Assembly: GCF_002968835.1 (NCBI RefSeq)
Contig: NZ_PKQK01000001.1
Span: forward strand, 1 to 64,000
Origin: Paenibacillus sp. PCH8
GTDB lineage: Bacteria; Bacillota; Bacilli; Paenibacillales; Paenibacillaceae
Direction of reading: 5' to 3'
DNA length: 64,000 bases
A program made the position numbers and the translations under genes. Under the pieces are notes generated by a model that was given only the letters and a program-made list of their open reading frames with translations, was not told the DNA's origin and made no database searches. Position 1 is the first letter of the stretch; each line of letters opens with the position of its first letter. Shown in pieces: positions 10,479-20,338 of this stretch.

Positions 10479-11456
10479 CTAATACAGGCTTTCGCCGGTA
10501 GTTTTTTTGCTGAAGAAATTACCGAGTAGAATAAGCATTAAACCCACGACAGACTTAAACAACCCGATAGCCGTGGTATAGCTGTATTGCTGTGAGAGAA
10601 GTCCGGCTTTGTAGATATACGTATCGAGAATTTCGCCAGATTCCAGATTGAGCGGATTCAGGAATACAAACACACGCTCAAAGCCCAGATCAAGGAACTT
10701 CCCGATGTGCAGCAGCAGCAGAATCATAATCGTCGGCAGCAAGGATGGTAGGGTAATGGACCATATTTGCTTCAAACGTCCGGCTCCGTCCACCTCTGCC
10801 GCCTCATACAGATCGGGATTGATCCCCGCAATGGCAGCCAGGAAAATAATCGTGCCGTACCCCGAATCCCTCCAGATTCCAGAACCGATCAGAATGGAAC
10901 GAATATACGAGTCTTCTCCAAGGAAGTAGACCGGCTGCATCCCCAGAAATACAAGTGCCTTGTTGACCACCCCGGCGTCCATCGAGAAAATACCCATGAA
11001 GATTCCGCTAATGACAACCCAGGACAGAAAGTGAGGCATGTATACAATCGTTTGCAGCAACCGCTTGAACATAATCATCCGCACTTCATTAAGCAGAATC
11101 GCCAGCACGATGGGTACCGGGAATGCAATCACCAGATCATATAGTCCAAGCAGAAGTGTGTTATTCAGAATTTGCAAAAAATCATAATGGCTGAACATCT
11201 TCTGGAAATGCTCCAGTCCTACCCAATCACTTCCAGTAATGCCTTTGAAAATGTTGTAGTTCTGAAACGCAATGACCGAACCGAACAAAGGTACATACTT
11301 GAAGAGGAAAAAATACAGGATGCCCGGTACTGAGAGCAGATATAGTATCCGGTATCGCCACAGATAACGTCCCGCATCTCCGAACCGAGTGCCTAGACCA
11401 GACGAGTGAAGTCCAGTTGTTCCCCGGCTTGGTGGCACGATATCTGTCGGCTTCAC
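10479..11456 (-). CDS. Sugar ABC transporter permease (LplB-like)
   Basis: A 325-residue membrane protein with a hydrophilic N-terminal tail of about 35 residues, six transmembrane segments, and the EAA loop near residue 220 (LYEAAEVDGAGRLKQIWSI). It is the MalF-side partner of the permease at 9588-10466. With the lipoprotein at 1518-3071 it forms an oligosaccharide importer. Its ATG overlaps the stop of the tautomerase gene, implying coupled translation. Confidence 0.93.
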   Translation of the reverse strand: MKPTDIVPPSRGTTGLHSSGLGTRFGDAGRYLWRYRILYLLSVPGILYFFLFKYVPLFGSVIAFQNYNIFKGITGSDWVGLEHFQKMFSHYDFLQILNNTLLLGLYDLVIAFPVPIVLAILLNEVRMIMFKRLLQTIVYMPHFLSWVVISGIFMGIFSMDAGVVNKALVFLGMQPVYFLGEDSYIRSILIGSGIWRDSGYGTIIFLAAIAGINPDLYEAAEVDGAGRLKQIWSITLPSLLPTIMILLLLHIGKFLDLGFERVFVFLNPLNLESGEILDTYIYKAGLLSQQYSYTTAIGLFKSVVGLMLILLGNFFSKKTTGESLY

Positions 11457-11662
11457 GTCTCCTCCCCTCCTTGCTTCTGTGACTGCATGCTTCTCAAGTT
11501 ATCAGGAACGTTCTCGTCCCATGGGATTTCATTGAACTCGATGGAGATGTAATCCGGCTCGCGTTCGATAATACGCGAGAGCTCGCGTGTGAATACCTCC
11601 ACGATCTCCTGCTTTTGCTCATCCGTCCTGCCTTCATACAGCCTGATCGTAATTTCTGGCAT
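11453..11662 (-). CDS. 4-oxalocrotonate tautomerase-like small enzyme
   Basis: A 69-residue protein that begins MPEITIRLYEG. Pro2 would become the N-terminal catalytic proline after Met removal, as in 4-oxalocrotonate tautomerases, and the length matches that family. It is the first gene of the polysaccharide operon, 28 bp downstream of a cre site, and overlaps the permease gene by 4 bp. Tautomerases act on keto-enol isomers of unsaturated acids; here the substrate may be an unsaturated uronate product of the lyase. That role is inferred only from position and is not standard for such operons. Confidence 0.8.
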   Translation of the reverse strand: MPEITIRLYEGRTDEQKQEIVEVFTRELSRIIEREPDYISIEFNEIPWDENVPDNLRSMQSQKQGGEET

Positions 11663-11689
11663 CTGAGTTAAGCTCCCTTCATTACATGA

Positions 11690-11703
11690 TGTAAACGCTT
11701 TAA
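11690..11703. promoter_or_regulatory. cre-type operator before the polysaccharide operon
   Basis: TGTAAACGCTTTAA followed by CA matches the CcpA cre core closely (TG, AAACG, CTTT). It lies just upstream of the first gene of the operon, so catabolite repression by CcpA is likely. Confidence 0.6.
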
Positions 11704-12188
11704 CAACTTCATCTTAGCGCTCCTGTCGAAGGGCAACAATGGACTGTCTTTTCGTTCACTTGTGTTTTCTTTAGGTATTAACAAGCCCAGAAGGCCCCCA
11801 TACAAACGGAGGCCCCATGGATCAGCATATTCTGATCGCCATGGGAAATCTTGCATTAATAAACGAAATAATAAAGAAACAAAACGAAAATACGTCTATA
11901 GAACCGGTACCTTAGAACTATTTTTAATCTAAAAGCTAATGTTAATATGACTTTATAACGATATACTTTAGGAAGTAACTTACCTGGGGTGCCTATAAGT
12001 GAAGTAGAAATTGAATCCAATGTAAGAACCCTCAACCCATTGAGAGCATGTCACGTAACAACAGCAGAATTCAGAACCATAGAAGTTGCACGATATCCAT
12101 TCTCCACTAGACATTCGTTAGATTACATAACGTATAGCATCCCATCCAGGTATAGTCCATTTTCATATTTGTAGAAGGAGTGAACAAT
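11704..12188. other. Divergent intergenic region
   Basis: No convincing gene in either strand. It should hold the promoters of the leftward polysaccharide operon and the rightward chemoreceptor. Near 11942-11975 there is a TTAA followed by CGATAT about 13 nt later, vaguely like a motility-type (sigma-D) promoter, but the spacing is not ideal. Confidence 0.35.
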
Positions 12189-13952
12189 TTGTTAGCTAAG
12201 CTTCGCTGGAGTACCATGCCTTTCTTCATCAAAAATTTGGTGATCTCATTCGGTAGTATCATGTTGATCGGTGTTATCCTGATTACTGCCGCGTATCAGT
12301 TGCAAAAAAATATTCTGGTTGAACAGTTGCACGACCAGGCAACCGTCATCACCCAGAAATGGTATGACGATCTGGACACGGCCAAAGTGGCCGAAGCGGC
12401 CAAGGAAAAAAGCTACTCCGGTCCAGTGCAGCAGGAGATGAAAACCTACCTTGATTCCATTCACGAGTTTTATCCAAACATCGCGCAGGCGTACATTTTT
12501 GGTTCGGAACTTGAACAGGGAAACGGAACATCCATTATCGCCATCCCGACCAATCTGTTGGAACCTTTTGAGGAAGGTAATCTACCCGCTGGTGCCATGT
12601 ACCCGCTACCCGAGAATAACGTCGTCGTACTGAAACAAATGAAAGTGGATGGAAAGCCTTCTTTCAGCGATTTCTATAGCGATGAGTACGGGACTTGGAC
12701 CACCCTGATGTATCCGATCAAAAACGCAGATGGTTCTATATACGCAGCTCTTTACTTCGATGTCGATGCCAGTGCCGTTCCAAAAGGTCTAGACAAACTG
12801 CTGACGTACGGTTTGATGTTCCTGATCGGTTTCCTGCTTTTGTTCATGGTGTTGCAATTCATTTTGCTGAAAAGAACATTGCTCCCGATTCGCAACTTGA
12901 TGAAGGGAATTGAGGAAGTCAGCACAGGCAATCTGGACGTAATCATTGATACAGGTCGAGACGATCTGGGAATCATTAACGAGAAGTTCAATGCGATGAT
13001 CCATCGATTCAATACAACCATATATAAAGTACAGAATACTTCTCATCACCTCTCGGAATCTTCCAAACAACTCTTGGGCATTAGCGAGAAGAATAATGAG
13101 AACATTCAATCCATTAGCAGCAATATTCGGGAAATATCCACAGGACTGGTGTCACAAGACAAAGCTACCGTAGAGAACGCTCGCGCCATGACCGAGATGT
13201 CAACGGTTGTGCAGACAATCGCCAGCAGCTCAGCTGATGTGGCAGACGAAGCACTCAGCATGGAGCAACGCTCCAGTTCGGGTAACGTAGTTATGCAGCA
13301 AGTTATTGAGCAGATGCGCCTGATCTCCGGTGCCGTGCAAAATACGTCAAACTCCATTCAGTCTTTGGAAAATAACTCGAACGAAATTAGCAATATTGTT
13401 AATCTGATCACGGAGATTGCCGGGCAAACCAACCTGCTGGCGCTCAATGCTTCGATTGAGGCCGCTCGTGCGGGCGATGAAGGAAGAGGCTTCGCCGTTG
13501 TTGCAGGTGAGGTACGTAATCTGGCGGAACAATCCCAGGAATCAGCTAAACAAATTCGTCAATTGATTGAAGAAATCCAACGGGATATCGTTCATTCTTC
13601 CGAGGCGATGCAGTTAGGTTCTAAGGAAGTAACAAAAGGCTTGGAGGTCACTCAAGAGACCGGCGTATTCTTCGAAAACATTCTGAATGCTACGAATAAG
13701 GTCGCGAACCAGATTCAGGATATCTCCAGCTCTACCGAAGAAATATCCGCCAGTACCCAAGAAATGTCTGCCACGGCTGATGAACTATCTGCCAATGTCA
13801 GTAAGGCTGCCAGCAGCAGTAAACAAATCGAGCAGTCCATTGAAGAACAGGAAGTCTCCATGGCTGCCATTGTGAGTGCATCTGACGAGCTCTCGGTTGT
13901 ATCCGAGCAACTGCAAGAACTAATCTCGTTCTTTAAAGTACGCGCAGAGTAA
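12189..13952 (+). CDS. Methyl-accepting chemotaxis protein
   Basis: Transmembrane chemoreceptor of 587 residues. A TTG start at 12189 fits best: AGAAGGAG ends 8 nt before it, whereas a GTG at 12180 would overlap that ribosome site. There is a transmembrane segment near residues 15-37, a Cache-like extracellular sensor of about 170 residues, a second transmembrane segment near residue 215, and HAMP. The long coiled-coil signalling domain has the conserved hairpin tip ([19 protein letters not shown]). It should bind CheA/CheW and steer motility. The ligand is unknown. It is transcribed away from the polysaccharide operon and followed by a strong terminator, so it stands alone. Confidence 0.94.
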   Translation: MLAKLRWSTMPFFIKNLVISFGSIMLIGVILITAAYQLQKNILVEQLHDQATVITQKWYDDLDTAKVAEAAKEKSYSGPVQQEMKTYLDSIHEFYPNIAQAYIFGSELEQGNGTSIIAIPTNLLEPFEEGNLPAGAMYPLPENNVVVLKQMKVDGKPSFSDFYSDEYGTWTTLMYPIKNADGSIYAALYFDVDASAVPKGLDKLLTYGLMFLIGFLLLFMVLQFILLKRTLLPIRNLMKGIEEVSTGNLDVIIDTGRDDLGIINEKFNAMIHRFNTTIYKVQNTSHHLSESSKQLLGISEKNNENIQSISSNIREISTGLVSQDKATVENARAMTEMSTVVQTIASSSADVADEALSMEQRSSSGNVVMQQVIEQMRLISGAVQNTSNSIQSLENNSNEISNIVNLITEIAGQTNLLALNASIEAARAGDEGRGFAVVAGEVRNLAEQSQESAKQIRQLIEEIQRDIVHSSEAMQLGSKEVTKGLEVTQETGVFFENILNATNKVANQIQDISSSTEEISASTQEMSATADELSANVSKAASSSKQIEQSIEEQEVSMAAIVSASDELSVVSEQLQELISFFKVRAE

Positions 13953-13992
13953 ATGAACAATATTGAATAAAGTTAAACAAGCAGGGCACAAC

Positions 13993-14037
13993 AAAAAACC
14001 AAGATTGGCGGGCTTTTGCCCCGGTCTTGGTTTTTTT
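13993..14037 (+). terminator. Rho-independent terminator after the chemoreceptor
   Basis: Stem arms AAAAAACCAAGA and TCTTGGTTTTTT around a loop with a GC-rich inner part, ending in a run of seven T. It is nearly symmetrical and may also end leftward transcription. Confidence 0.85.
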
Positions 14038-14055
14038 GCTGTTGAACATCTTTCA

Positions 14056-14295
14056 CTACAATCCCGCAGCGCTTTGAGTTGTTTCCTCTGCGGATAATAA
14101 ACTATTATTCTCTACAACGCGAAACTGCGCCTTATACCCCTTTAGTTCATAAACGACAGTTCCAATCGAAAGAAGTGCCGCATCCCCATTCTCTGTTACG
14201 TGATCCGTACATGCATGCTCGTTCAGCATGTAGGTTACTTCCCCTACCCTGTTCCCAATTTGCTCTGCTGGTACCCTTTTGGTTTCCTCATTCTT
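14056..14295 (-). pseudogene. C-terminal fragment of an unrecognised protein
   Basis: The minus strand reads about 79 codons from just after a TAA to a TAG with natural-looking composition (for example GTVVYELKGYKAQFRVV). No start codon exists at its upstream end; an internal ATG at 14229 would give 57 residues but has a poor ribosome site. The 'GT..YELKGY' pattern recalls the ends of some small Firmicutes hypothetical proteins, but I cannot name the family. It is best seen as the remaining 3' end of a gene lost by deletion. Confidence 0.45.
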
Positions 14296-14354
14296 TTAAA
14301 AATATGTAATATTATTGATCATTAGAAAATCAATCCAATCCAGGGTTCCCGGGC

Positions 14355-14806
14355 ATGGCTTCGTTATTTCCTTTGACACTGCTTCCGTATCCGGCTTCAA
14401 CCATCATGACTAGAATTAAAAGGATGCTCAGACGCTGGCTCCAATTTTTAAATGGTTTCAAGATCAATCACCTCAACCTAGTAGACGAGATTACGAATGA
14501 TATAGTTACCAGTTTTTTTAGAACCACTAATGCAAGTTTAACAAGTGCCTACTTTAATACATCAATAAGCATGTTGCAAAATGTTCTTGTCACATCTTGA
14601 GTATCCGAATCTTACGAACCATCTGTTCATTTGTATTAGGGAAAGAGCTAGCCAAATATGGAAGATCACGTCTTAAAGAGTGTGCCTCTAAGCCTTGCGA
14701 GGAAATGTTTATGGATCATTCCAAAAACGGGCAGCATCGCTTCTGTAGCAAACGTTGTTCCAACCGTTACCATATCAAAAAACACAGACAGCTTAGCCAC
14801 CTGTGA
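14355..14806 (+). pseudogene. Remnant of an ABATE/CGNR zinc-finger regulator
   Basis: The frame at 14597-14806 ends in a recognisable CGNR-type zinc finger: C-x4-C, then FCSKRCSNR about 15 residues on, then a basic tail (HIKKHR). Such fingers close putative DNA-binding proteins with an N-terminal ABATE domain, normally about 180-200 residues long. Only a scrambled piece of the N-terminal part is readable in the preceding frame (14355-14600), with no good start, so the gene appears broken. It ends 60 bp from the old end of CRISPR array A. Confidence 0.55.
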
Positions 14807-14865
14807 AGTAATTATTCGTATGGGGAGCAGTTAGATAGCGAAGCCATGCGCGGCTTCTTATCAAG

Positions 14866-15374
14866 ATTTCAATCCATGTACTCTATACGGAGTGCGACGA
14901 GCTAAATCGCTAACAAACATAGTGTCTTCAAAATTTCAATCCACGCACTCCATACGGAGTGCGACGAGTATATCAAGATCGAGGGCGAAGACCTTGTATG
15001 GATTTCAATCCACGCACTCCATACGGAGTGCGACAGTTTGTTTAACAAAATGCAAGAATATGATAAGTGATTTCAATCCACGCACTCCATACGGAGTGCG
15101 ACTCGCGGTCATTTAGCGTCAATGGTAGGTCTGCCAAATTTCAATCCACGCACTCCATACGGAGTGCGACCCAAGTCAAATCAAGTTGCCATAACACCTG
15201 TAGAATTTCAATCCACGCACTCCATACGGAGTGCGACTGCATGGTATGCAAGAGAGGCGTTCCAACAAGTATTATTTCAATCCACGCACTCCATACGGAG
15301 TGCGACATGATCATAATGATTTAGGATTTCCATCCATGATAATTTCAATCCACGCACTCCATACGGAGTGCGAC
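14866..15374 (-). CRISPR. CRISPR array A (type I-C), 8 repeats, 7 spacers
   Basis: Eight 33-bp repeats separated by unique spacers of 34-36 bp. Read on the minus strand (the crRNA sense), a repeat begins GTCGCACTCCGTATGGAGTG and ends in the handle GTGGATTGAAAT, as in other type I-C systems. The repeat at 14866-14898 is degenerate, marking the old, leader-distal end. The newest repeat (15342-15374) abuts the leader. Repeats start at 14866, 14933, 15002, 15070, 15138, 15205, 15274 and 15342. It lies directly downstream of cas2 in the same orientation. Confidence 0.98.
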
Positions 15375-15564
15375 AGCGAAAAAGAACGTATATACAGCAA
15401 CCCAATAGTATAATTACGTTTTTTCGATACTTTCACATCTAACGTAGGCTGTATAATCACAACTTACCGAAAAATCGTTGCCAAAAGGTCACAATAAAGA
15501 CCTTTTCGACAAATTCCGAGGTGCGAATCCCCAGGGAAATCATGTGAGCTTGGTATTCGCACCT
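15375..15564 (-). promoter_or_regulatory. Leader of CRISPR array A
   Basis: An AT-rich leader between cas2 and the array. It holds three inverted repeats found in the other leaders. Next to the first repeat, CGAAAAAGAACGTA (15377-15390) faces TACGTTTTTTCG (15415-15426). In the middle, AAAAGGTC faces GACCTTTT. At the far end, AGGTGCGAAT (15519-15528) faces ATTCGCACCT (15555-15564), which ends 1 bp from the cas2 stop codon. It should carry the pre-crRNA promoter and the signals for polarized spacer insertion. Confidence 0.8.
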
Positions 15565-15565
15565 G

Positions 15566-15856
15566 CTAAAGTATTAACGGATCACCCATATCATAGGAAT
15601 CTTTGGCACCCACATGTTGAACTTTACTTTTGTAATTATCACCTAAGTTATAGAATCGAAGACTATCTGTATCCTTATCAATTAATTCTTCCAGTTCGAA
15701 TCTTAATCGTCTAAACTGGGCAGCATCCAGTATACATTCAAACACCGAGTTTTGTACTCGCTGACCGTAATCCACACACTTTTTCGCCACTTTAGATAGT
15801 CTTCTACGGCCTTCACTATCTATCGTGCTTACATCATACGTAATCAAAATAAGCAA
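15566..15856 (-). CDS. cas2: CRISPR-associated endonuclease Cas2
   Basis: A 96-residue Cas2 with the family N-terminus MLILITYDVST, whose Asp lies in the conserved strand, and a ferredoxin-like length. Cas2 dimers form the core of the Cas1-Cas2 integrase that inserts new spacers at the leader end. It starts 10 bp after cas1. Its stop lies 1 bp from a hairpin arm of the leader of array A, so transcription of the cas operon may run into that array. Confidence 0.96.
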   Translation of the reverse strand: MLILITYDVSTIDSEGRRRLSKVAKKCVDYGQRVQNSVFECILDAAQFRRLRFELEELIDKDTDSLRFYNLGDNYKSKVQHVGAKDSYDMGDPLIL

Positions 15857-15865
15857 TCGTCACAC

Positions 15866-16897
15866 CTACTTCCAAAGAAATGGTGGATATTCATCCAGAT
15901 CACCGCGTATATATCTTGCCAGTAATAATGCTTGAGTGTATGGTACAAGCCCCCAAGGTATTTTTTCATTCAAATACGGATGCATAATCTTCTCCTGTTT
16001 GCGCTCCTGCCATGCTTTTAACACTTTCTTTCGTGTATCATCATCCATAATCACTGCGAGATTTTCTTTAACATAAAAACCTTTATCGTTAACTACCTTT
16101 TTATTAATGAGAGAAAGTACAAATCGGTCTGCGTACACTCCTCGAAGTTCCTCCATCATATCCAGTGCAAGTGAAGCTCTGCCAGGACGATCCCGATGCA
16201 AAAAACCAACGTATGCATCAAGTCCAACAGATTCAAGTGCAGACTTCATGTCATTAGCGAGCAAGGTATAGGCAAAGGATAATAACGCATTTACTTTATC
16301 TAAGGGAGGTCGCCGACTGCGTCCGTAAAAGTAAAATGACTCCTTTTGCTGGAGAATCAGATCATCGAACACCGAGTTATATTGCACGGCAGCCGATCCT
16401 TCCAATCCGCGCAATACGTCCAATTGCTCCACTTTGCGTAACAGCTTCATCGTTTCGCCAAGCGACTCCGTAACCTTCTTGATTCGTTCCGTGTCGATAC
16501 GTAGTGCATAATCCCGTGTGGCTCGTTCCAGAATCCACTTGTTGTTGTATAACTTGCCTGTAATCATATTACGGGCTAACCGCGCGCTACGCACCTCATC
16601 GTCCGAGATACGGTACTGCTCCTTCCGCAATACCACATTTCCTCGATCCTCACCAATCACCCGTGCGAGGAATCGCCCCGTTCGTGTCATAAACGTCAAA
16701 CTAACATTGCGTGTCGCACAGGCCCCCATCAGTGCTGGACTTACTCCAGCATAACCAAAGGTGCATACGGCCTCCAGATTATGTAGCGGATAGCGAGCAA
16801 GAATTTCCTCCTCCTGCTTCACCACAATGTTTTCCCCATCCAGTCCAAGGTATGTATCGGGTAATGTTACAAATAAGGTATTCAGCAGTTTTTTCAT
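15866..16897 (-). CDS. cas1: CRISPR-associated integrase Cas1 (type I-C)
   Basis: This 343-residue integrase subunit has the metal-binding set expected for Cas1: Glu in GLEGSAAVQYNSVF, His in FLHRDRPGRASLALD, and Asp in the same helix region (LDMMEELR). It catalyses spacer insertion together with Cas2, and in type I-C systems with Cas4. Length is normal. The start overlaps the end of cas4 by 4 bp (ATGA), so translation is coupled. Confidence 0.97.
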   Translation of the reverse strand: MKKLLNTLFVTLPDTYLGLDGENIVVKQEEEILARYPLHNLEAVCTFGYAGVSPALMGACATRNVSLTFMTRTGRFLARVIGEDRGNVVLRKEQYRISDDEVRSARLARNMITGKLYNNKWILERATRDYALRIDTERIKKVTESLGETMKLLRKVEQLDVLRGLEGSAAVQYNSVFDDLILQQKESFYFYGRSRRPPLDKVNALLSFAYTLLANDMKSALESVGLDAYVGFLHRDRPGRASLALDMMEELRGVYADRFVLSLINKKVVNDKGFYVKENLAVIMDDDTRKKVLKAWQERKQEKIMHPYLNEKIPWGLVPYTQALLLARYIRGDLDEYPPFLWK

Positions 16898-17553
16898 TCA
16901 TTCAACCTGCTTTCGATGTAACTTGAAACGGAGCGTTTATTCAAAATATCAGGTACACATATGTTGTTCAAAGAACAACTTAGGCAGTGTGGTCCTGCTT
17001 TGGCTTTGGGTGTATGGTTCCGTTCAAAATAATGTCTCATCTCTTGAACACTTGCCCTCACGCGTTCCCGATCTGTCGCAGTAATGATAACTTCAATCCT
17101 ATGCTTGATCTCGTCATAATAAAAATAGGCCTTGGGAATATCACATACGAGCATTTCTTCGAGACATATGACTTGTGCTACCAATTGGGAGTGATCCGAA
17201 TCATTTCGTTTGGGTTTGCCACGTTTGTATTCAACAGGATAAGGAAGGTATAACCCTTCCTCTCCTGCAAGTGGAACTCCTGATGGATCACGAATGAATT
17301 CAACCACATCACAGATGCCTGTGATCCCAAGTTCCCTCGATTGCACCGGAAGCGCACGAACCACCAGTTTATCACCTCGTTTTTCCCGAAGCGCTGGTTG
17401 ATCTGCTTTTCGATGCAGATGAACACCCTCAATGGTGCGCACGTTGTCTTCCCACTGCTGTTCGATATGAATTAATGCCCACTGCCTTCTGCAAAAGTTA
17501 AAATGCTGAATCCCCGAAAGCAACAGATAATCCTCTTCGTTATAGTCCTTCAT
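16894..17553 (-). CDS. cas4: CRISPR-associated exonuclease Cas4
   Basis: A RecB-like nuclease of 219 residues. One Cys lies in the N-terminal FNFCRRQWALI; three more (CLSCSLNNIC) lie near residue 195, forming the iron-sulfur cluster site. The nuclease Asp/Glu/Lys residues are visible in the middle (EFIRDPSG and VEYKRGK). Cas4 trims prespacers and helps choose those with the right PAM. It overlaps cas7 by 14 bp. Confidence 0.96.
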   Translation of the reverse strand: MKDYNEEDYLLLSGIQHFNFCRRQWALIHIEQQWEDNVRTIEGVHLHRKADQPALREKRGDKLVVRALPVQSRELGITGICDVVEFIRDPSGVPLAGEEGLYLPYPVEYKRGKPKRNDSDHSQLVAQVICLEEMLVCDIPKAYFYYDEIKHRIEVIITATDRERVRASVQEMRHYFERNHTPKAKAGPHCLSCSLNNICVPDILNKRSVSSYIESRLNE

Positions 17554-18409
17554 ATTCTTGGACTGCCAAGCCTTCCAGCGGCACCACTATATAATCATAA
17601 TCATCGTAAGACTTTGCTTCGGCTACGTCTGGCTTCAATTCAATTTGCAAAGAACGATGTACCTTCGCAGATGAATACTGCCCCATTTTGGAACTATGCT
17701 CCCACCAGTACAGTTGGTGAACCTCCATGCTGCCATCAGGACGGGCCGAGGACGTATCATTCTCGAATAAGGTTCTCAGTGATTCACGAATTTTCTCTGC
17801 GTCTTCATATGTAAATCCGGTCTTCTCTGCCAGTTGCGTGTTGATACTTCCATAAAAAACATAAACTCCAAAATCTACGCGGTGTTTCATGCCCATCGTG
17901 TCTGAACCTTTTTTGTCTGGATCTTTAGCTGTTGTGACAGAGTTAACGCTCTTGGTAATTTGCATGCTTGAGATGTCAATCCGATCCAAACTAACCGCCG
18001 TATGAATCGATACCGGACCCCGAATCCCCACAGATACATCTGTGCCACTAAAAGCAAATACTTGTCCAAAGCTACGTACGTCAATCCAAGACTGGCAAGC
18101 GGCTTCTGCATACAAATCCTTATTTGCCTTTTTACCTTTGGCATGCTCTTGTACATTCTCATTGGCATCGACACGATCTTTAATGGAGCGATGAGCATCA
18201 TTACGTTTTTCATCGGATTGCACCAGAATGGACTCTCCCATATCCTGAAGGCGGTTACGGATTTTACGCTTGATACATACATCCGAGATTTCTCCTAAGC
18301 CATCGTAGTTCTGACGAGGACGGTTACCATTCAATGGATCACCATTCGGGTTGGCATTACGAACAGACAGTACAACAGCAAAATCGATTTTGTGATCAAG
18401 TGTACTCAT
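17540..18409 (-). CDS. cas7: Type I-C Cascade backbone protein Cas7 (Csd2)
   Basis: A 289-residue RAMP protein with the Csd2 N-terminus (KIDFAVVLSVRNANPNGDPLNGN). Several copies line the crRNA in the type I-C interference complex. The FSGTDVSVGIRGPVSIHTAVSLD segment matches the family core. It begins one base after the cas8c stop and overlaps cas4, within a single operon. Confidence 0.96.
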   Translation of the reverse strand: MSTLDHKIDFAVVLSVRNANPNGDPLNGNRPRQNYDGLGEISDVCIKRKIRNRLQDMGESILVQSDEKRNDAHRSIKDRVDANENVQEHAKGKKANKDLYAEAACQSWIDVRSFGQVFAFSGTDVSVGIRGPVSIHTAVSLDRIDISSMQITKSVNSVTTAKDPDKKGSDTMGMKHRVDFGVYVFYGSINTQLAEKTGFTYEDAEKIRESLRTLFENDTSSARPDGSMEVHQLYWWEHSSKMGQYSSAKVHRSLQIELKPDVAEAKSYDDYDYIVVPLEGLAVQEYEGL

Positions 18410-20338
18410 TTAGTTATCTCCTTGTTCGTTCAATTGGTTTTCATCGTCTTTATCAAGTGCAGCTGCGGCTTCCTTATCTTTCTTGCTTGTATATAAATCG
18501 TTACGCTGGCTGTAAAAGCCCAGTAGGTATAATCCCGTGAGTGGTTTGTCTGTAAAATCTTCCAACTGTAGTTTAGCCCCAACTTCATCCAGCAACGTAT
18601 TATAATATCTGGCACCAGTACCCATTCTCGCTTGATAAGGTTGAAGATTAGATTGAATAATGCTCCAAGTTCTCCCTGGGCGTTGAGCAAAAGCGTTCAT
18701 ATATCGAATAGCGTTTGTGGCTCGTTTTTCTTCCTTACCTAGAGCACTTCTCTCTAATACATCTGCAATGGCAAGCATTCTGCCAAATAAATAACTACGA
18801 TCTGTTGCTTCAGTATTCAGACTCACCCCATATCCCTCCTTTTTGTTAACAAGCGCACATGTAATGCTCAATGTTTTCTCCCATTCCCAATTTTCCATGC
18901 CTACCGGGTTGGATGCACGATGGATGGAACTGCGAACGATATCCAGCGGAATGAGTCGCTCATCTATGATACATGGGAGCATTCGCTCCATTAATCCCTT
19001 AACTACCTTGTCACTGGCTCGTGGACCATAGGCTGCAAATGCAATGTCTTTGGTCGCAGGCGCCCCGATAAACGAGACGGGTTTGTCGTTTTTATTTTTC
19101 CGATAACGATGTATCCAGTAACAACTCTCATGCCAGGCTGTTATCCGGTCCAGATACTCGTTCTGATCTAAATTACGATAATACATAATCGACATTCTGC
19201 CTGGTGTAGCCGCATCCAGTGTCATAAGGGTCACTTCATGTTTGGAGTTATACTTCCCATCGTATCGGTAACCGCCAATCGCCTTCCTGATTTGCAAAGC
19301 AAACTCCTTATGAGTTGTGTCCCCACCAGGAAATGCTTCCTCATCATCCTCATCCCACAAGCTAAATGTATCTTCTTGAGGTTCTGGCATATCCAGACTC
19401 GTGCTTCCCCACACCAGAAACACTTTGCCATCAATCGTGGTTCCTTGTCGATCAATGAGCCACTTCAGAGCGTTATGCCCCTTCTGTGAGGCTTCGTAGC
19501 TTACTACCGCTGCATCACGACTGGTACGAAAACGGCCCCGATACGTAAATCCACTAGAGTCATTAGCTGAGATCAACTTAGATTTATCTCCCGAATGTCG
19601 TATACGGGAAGCATGTTTGTCCGCAACGGGCAGTTGTTCTCCTGTCACGAAACAGATATCCGTGTCTTGCAAACTCATTTCGTAAAACTGGATAAAGGCT
19701 TGTTGTACCGAAGCATCACGCCATAATCTGGATTCGGGTTCTCCCGGAATATCTACAGCAAATCGAACAAATGCCCCACTCTGATCTGCTGCGATGACAT
19801 TAAATATTTTCGGTTTCTCGCCTTCCTGGTCACTTGGTCCTGCGATCCACTTCTCCAGTAACCTTCCTTGACTATCCTTATGAAGTATCCCTCTGTCGAC
19901 TAGATCAGCGATTAGCGTACCTTTGCTAACATAGTGAAGTACGCTCTGTACTTTAGGATGACTAAATGGAGATTCACACCAAGCCTTCAGTTGATTCACA
20001 TAATCCTGATACGGTGTTCCCTTGGCTTCTCCGCAGAACTGAGTGTAATCTCCTGCAACATAAGATAACTTGTCAAAAAGCGGATACGGTACAGGCGCAC
20101 TCGTTCGGCTTGCAGATGCTTCGGTGCAAGGAATAATCGTGCTGTCATCATTCTTTTCTACCACTTTGGCATTTACGATATCTCCTTTTCCATTCAGATG
20201 AACTTCAATATGTGCGGTCTGTGTTGTGTGCGAGATTGGAATCAGAGCGTATTCCTTGCCATTTTTCTTCATTTCAAATTGTCCGACAACCTTAGCGTGA
20301 TCATCATACGTTTTGCTTAAATTGGCAAGCCAACTCAT
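18410..20338 (-). CDS. cas8c: Type I-C Cascade large subunit Cas8c (Csd1)
   Basis: A 642-residue large subunit of normal size for Csd1. It recognises the PAM on target DNA. The region around residues 330-350 is acidic, and the C-terminus carries the helical region ([29 protein letters not shown]) that serves as, or also encodes, the small subunit in type I-C systems. An internal start there may make Cas11c; a family precedent exists but is not shown here. It overlaps cas5c by 4 bp. Confidence 0.96.
   Translation of the reverse strand: MSWLANLSKTYDDHAKVVGQFEMKKNGKEYALIPISHTTQTAHIEVHLNGKGDIVNAKVVEKNDDSTIIPCTEASASRTSAPVPYPLFDKLSYVAGDYTQFCGEAKGTPYQDYVNQLKAWCESPFSHPKVQSVLHYVSKGTLIADLVDRGILHKDSQGRLLEKWIAGPSDQEGEKPKIFNVIAADQSGAFVRFAVDIPGEPESRLWRDASVQQAFIQFYEMSLQDTDICFVTGEQLPVADKHASRIRHSGDKSKLISANDSSGFTYRGRFRTSRDAAVVSYEASQKGHNALKWLIDRQGTTIDGKVFLVWGSTSLDMPEPQEDTFSLWDEDDEEAFPGGDTTHKEFALQIRKAIGGYRYDGKYNSKHEVTLMTLDAATPGRMSIMYYRNLDQNEYLDRITAWHESCYWIHRYRKNKNDKPVSFIGAPATKDIAFAAYGPRASDKVVKGLMERMLPCIIDERLIPLDIVRSSIHRASNPVGMENWEWEKTLSITCALVNKKEGYGVSLNTEATDRSYLFGRMLAIADVLERSALGKEEKRATNAIRYMNAFAQRPGRTWSIIQSNLQPYQARMGTGARYYNTLLDEVGAKLQLEDFTDKPLTGLYLLGFYSQRNDLYTSKKDKEAAAALDKDDENQLNEQGDN

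Noticed and set aside
11989..12174. Small frame before the chemoreceptor
   Set aside because: No ribosome site and unnatural composition; it fills the promoter region.
12180..12182. GTG start for the chemoreceptor
   Set aside because: It overlaps the AGAAGGAG ribosome site; the TTG three codons on has ideal spacing.
15325..15340. Extra half-repeat inside a spacer of array A (ATTTCCATCCATG)
   Set aside because: Only the handle part is similar and the spacing of flanking repeats is normal, so chance likeness is more likely.
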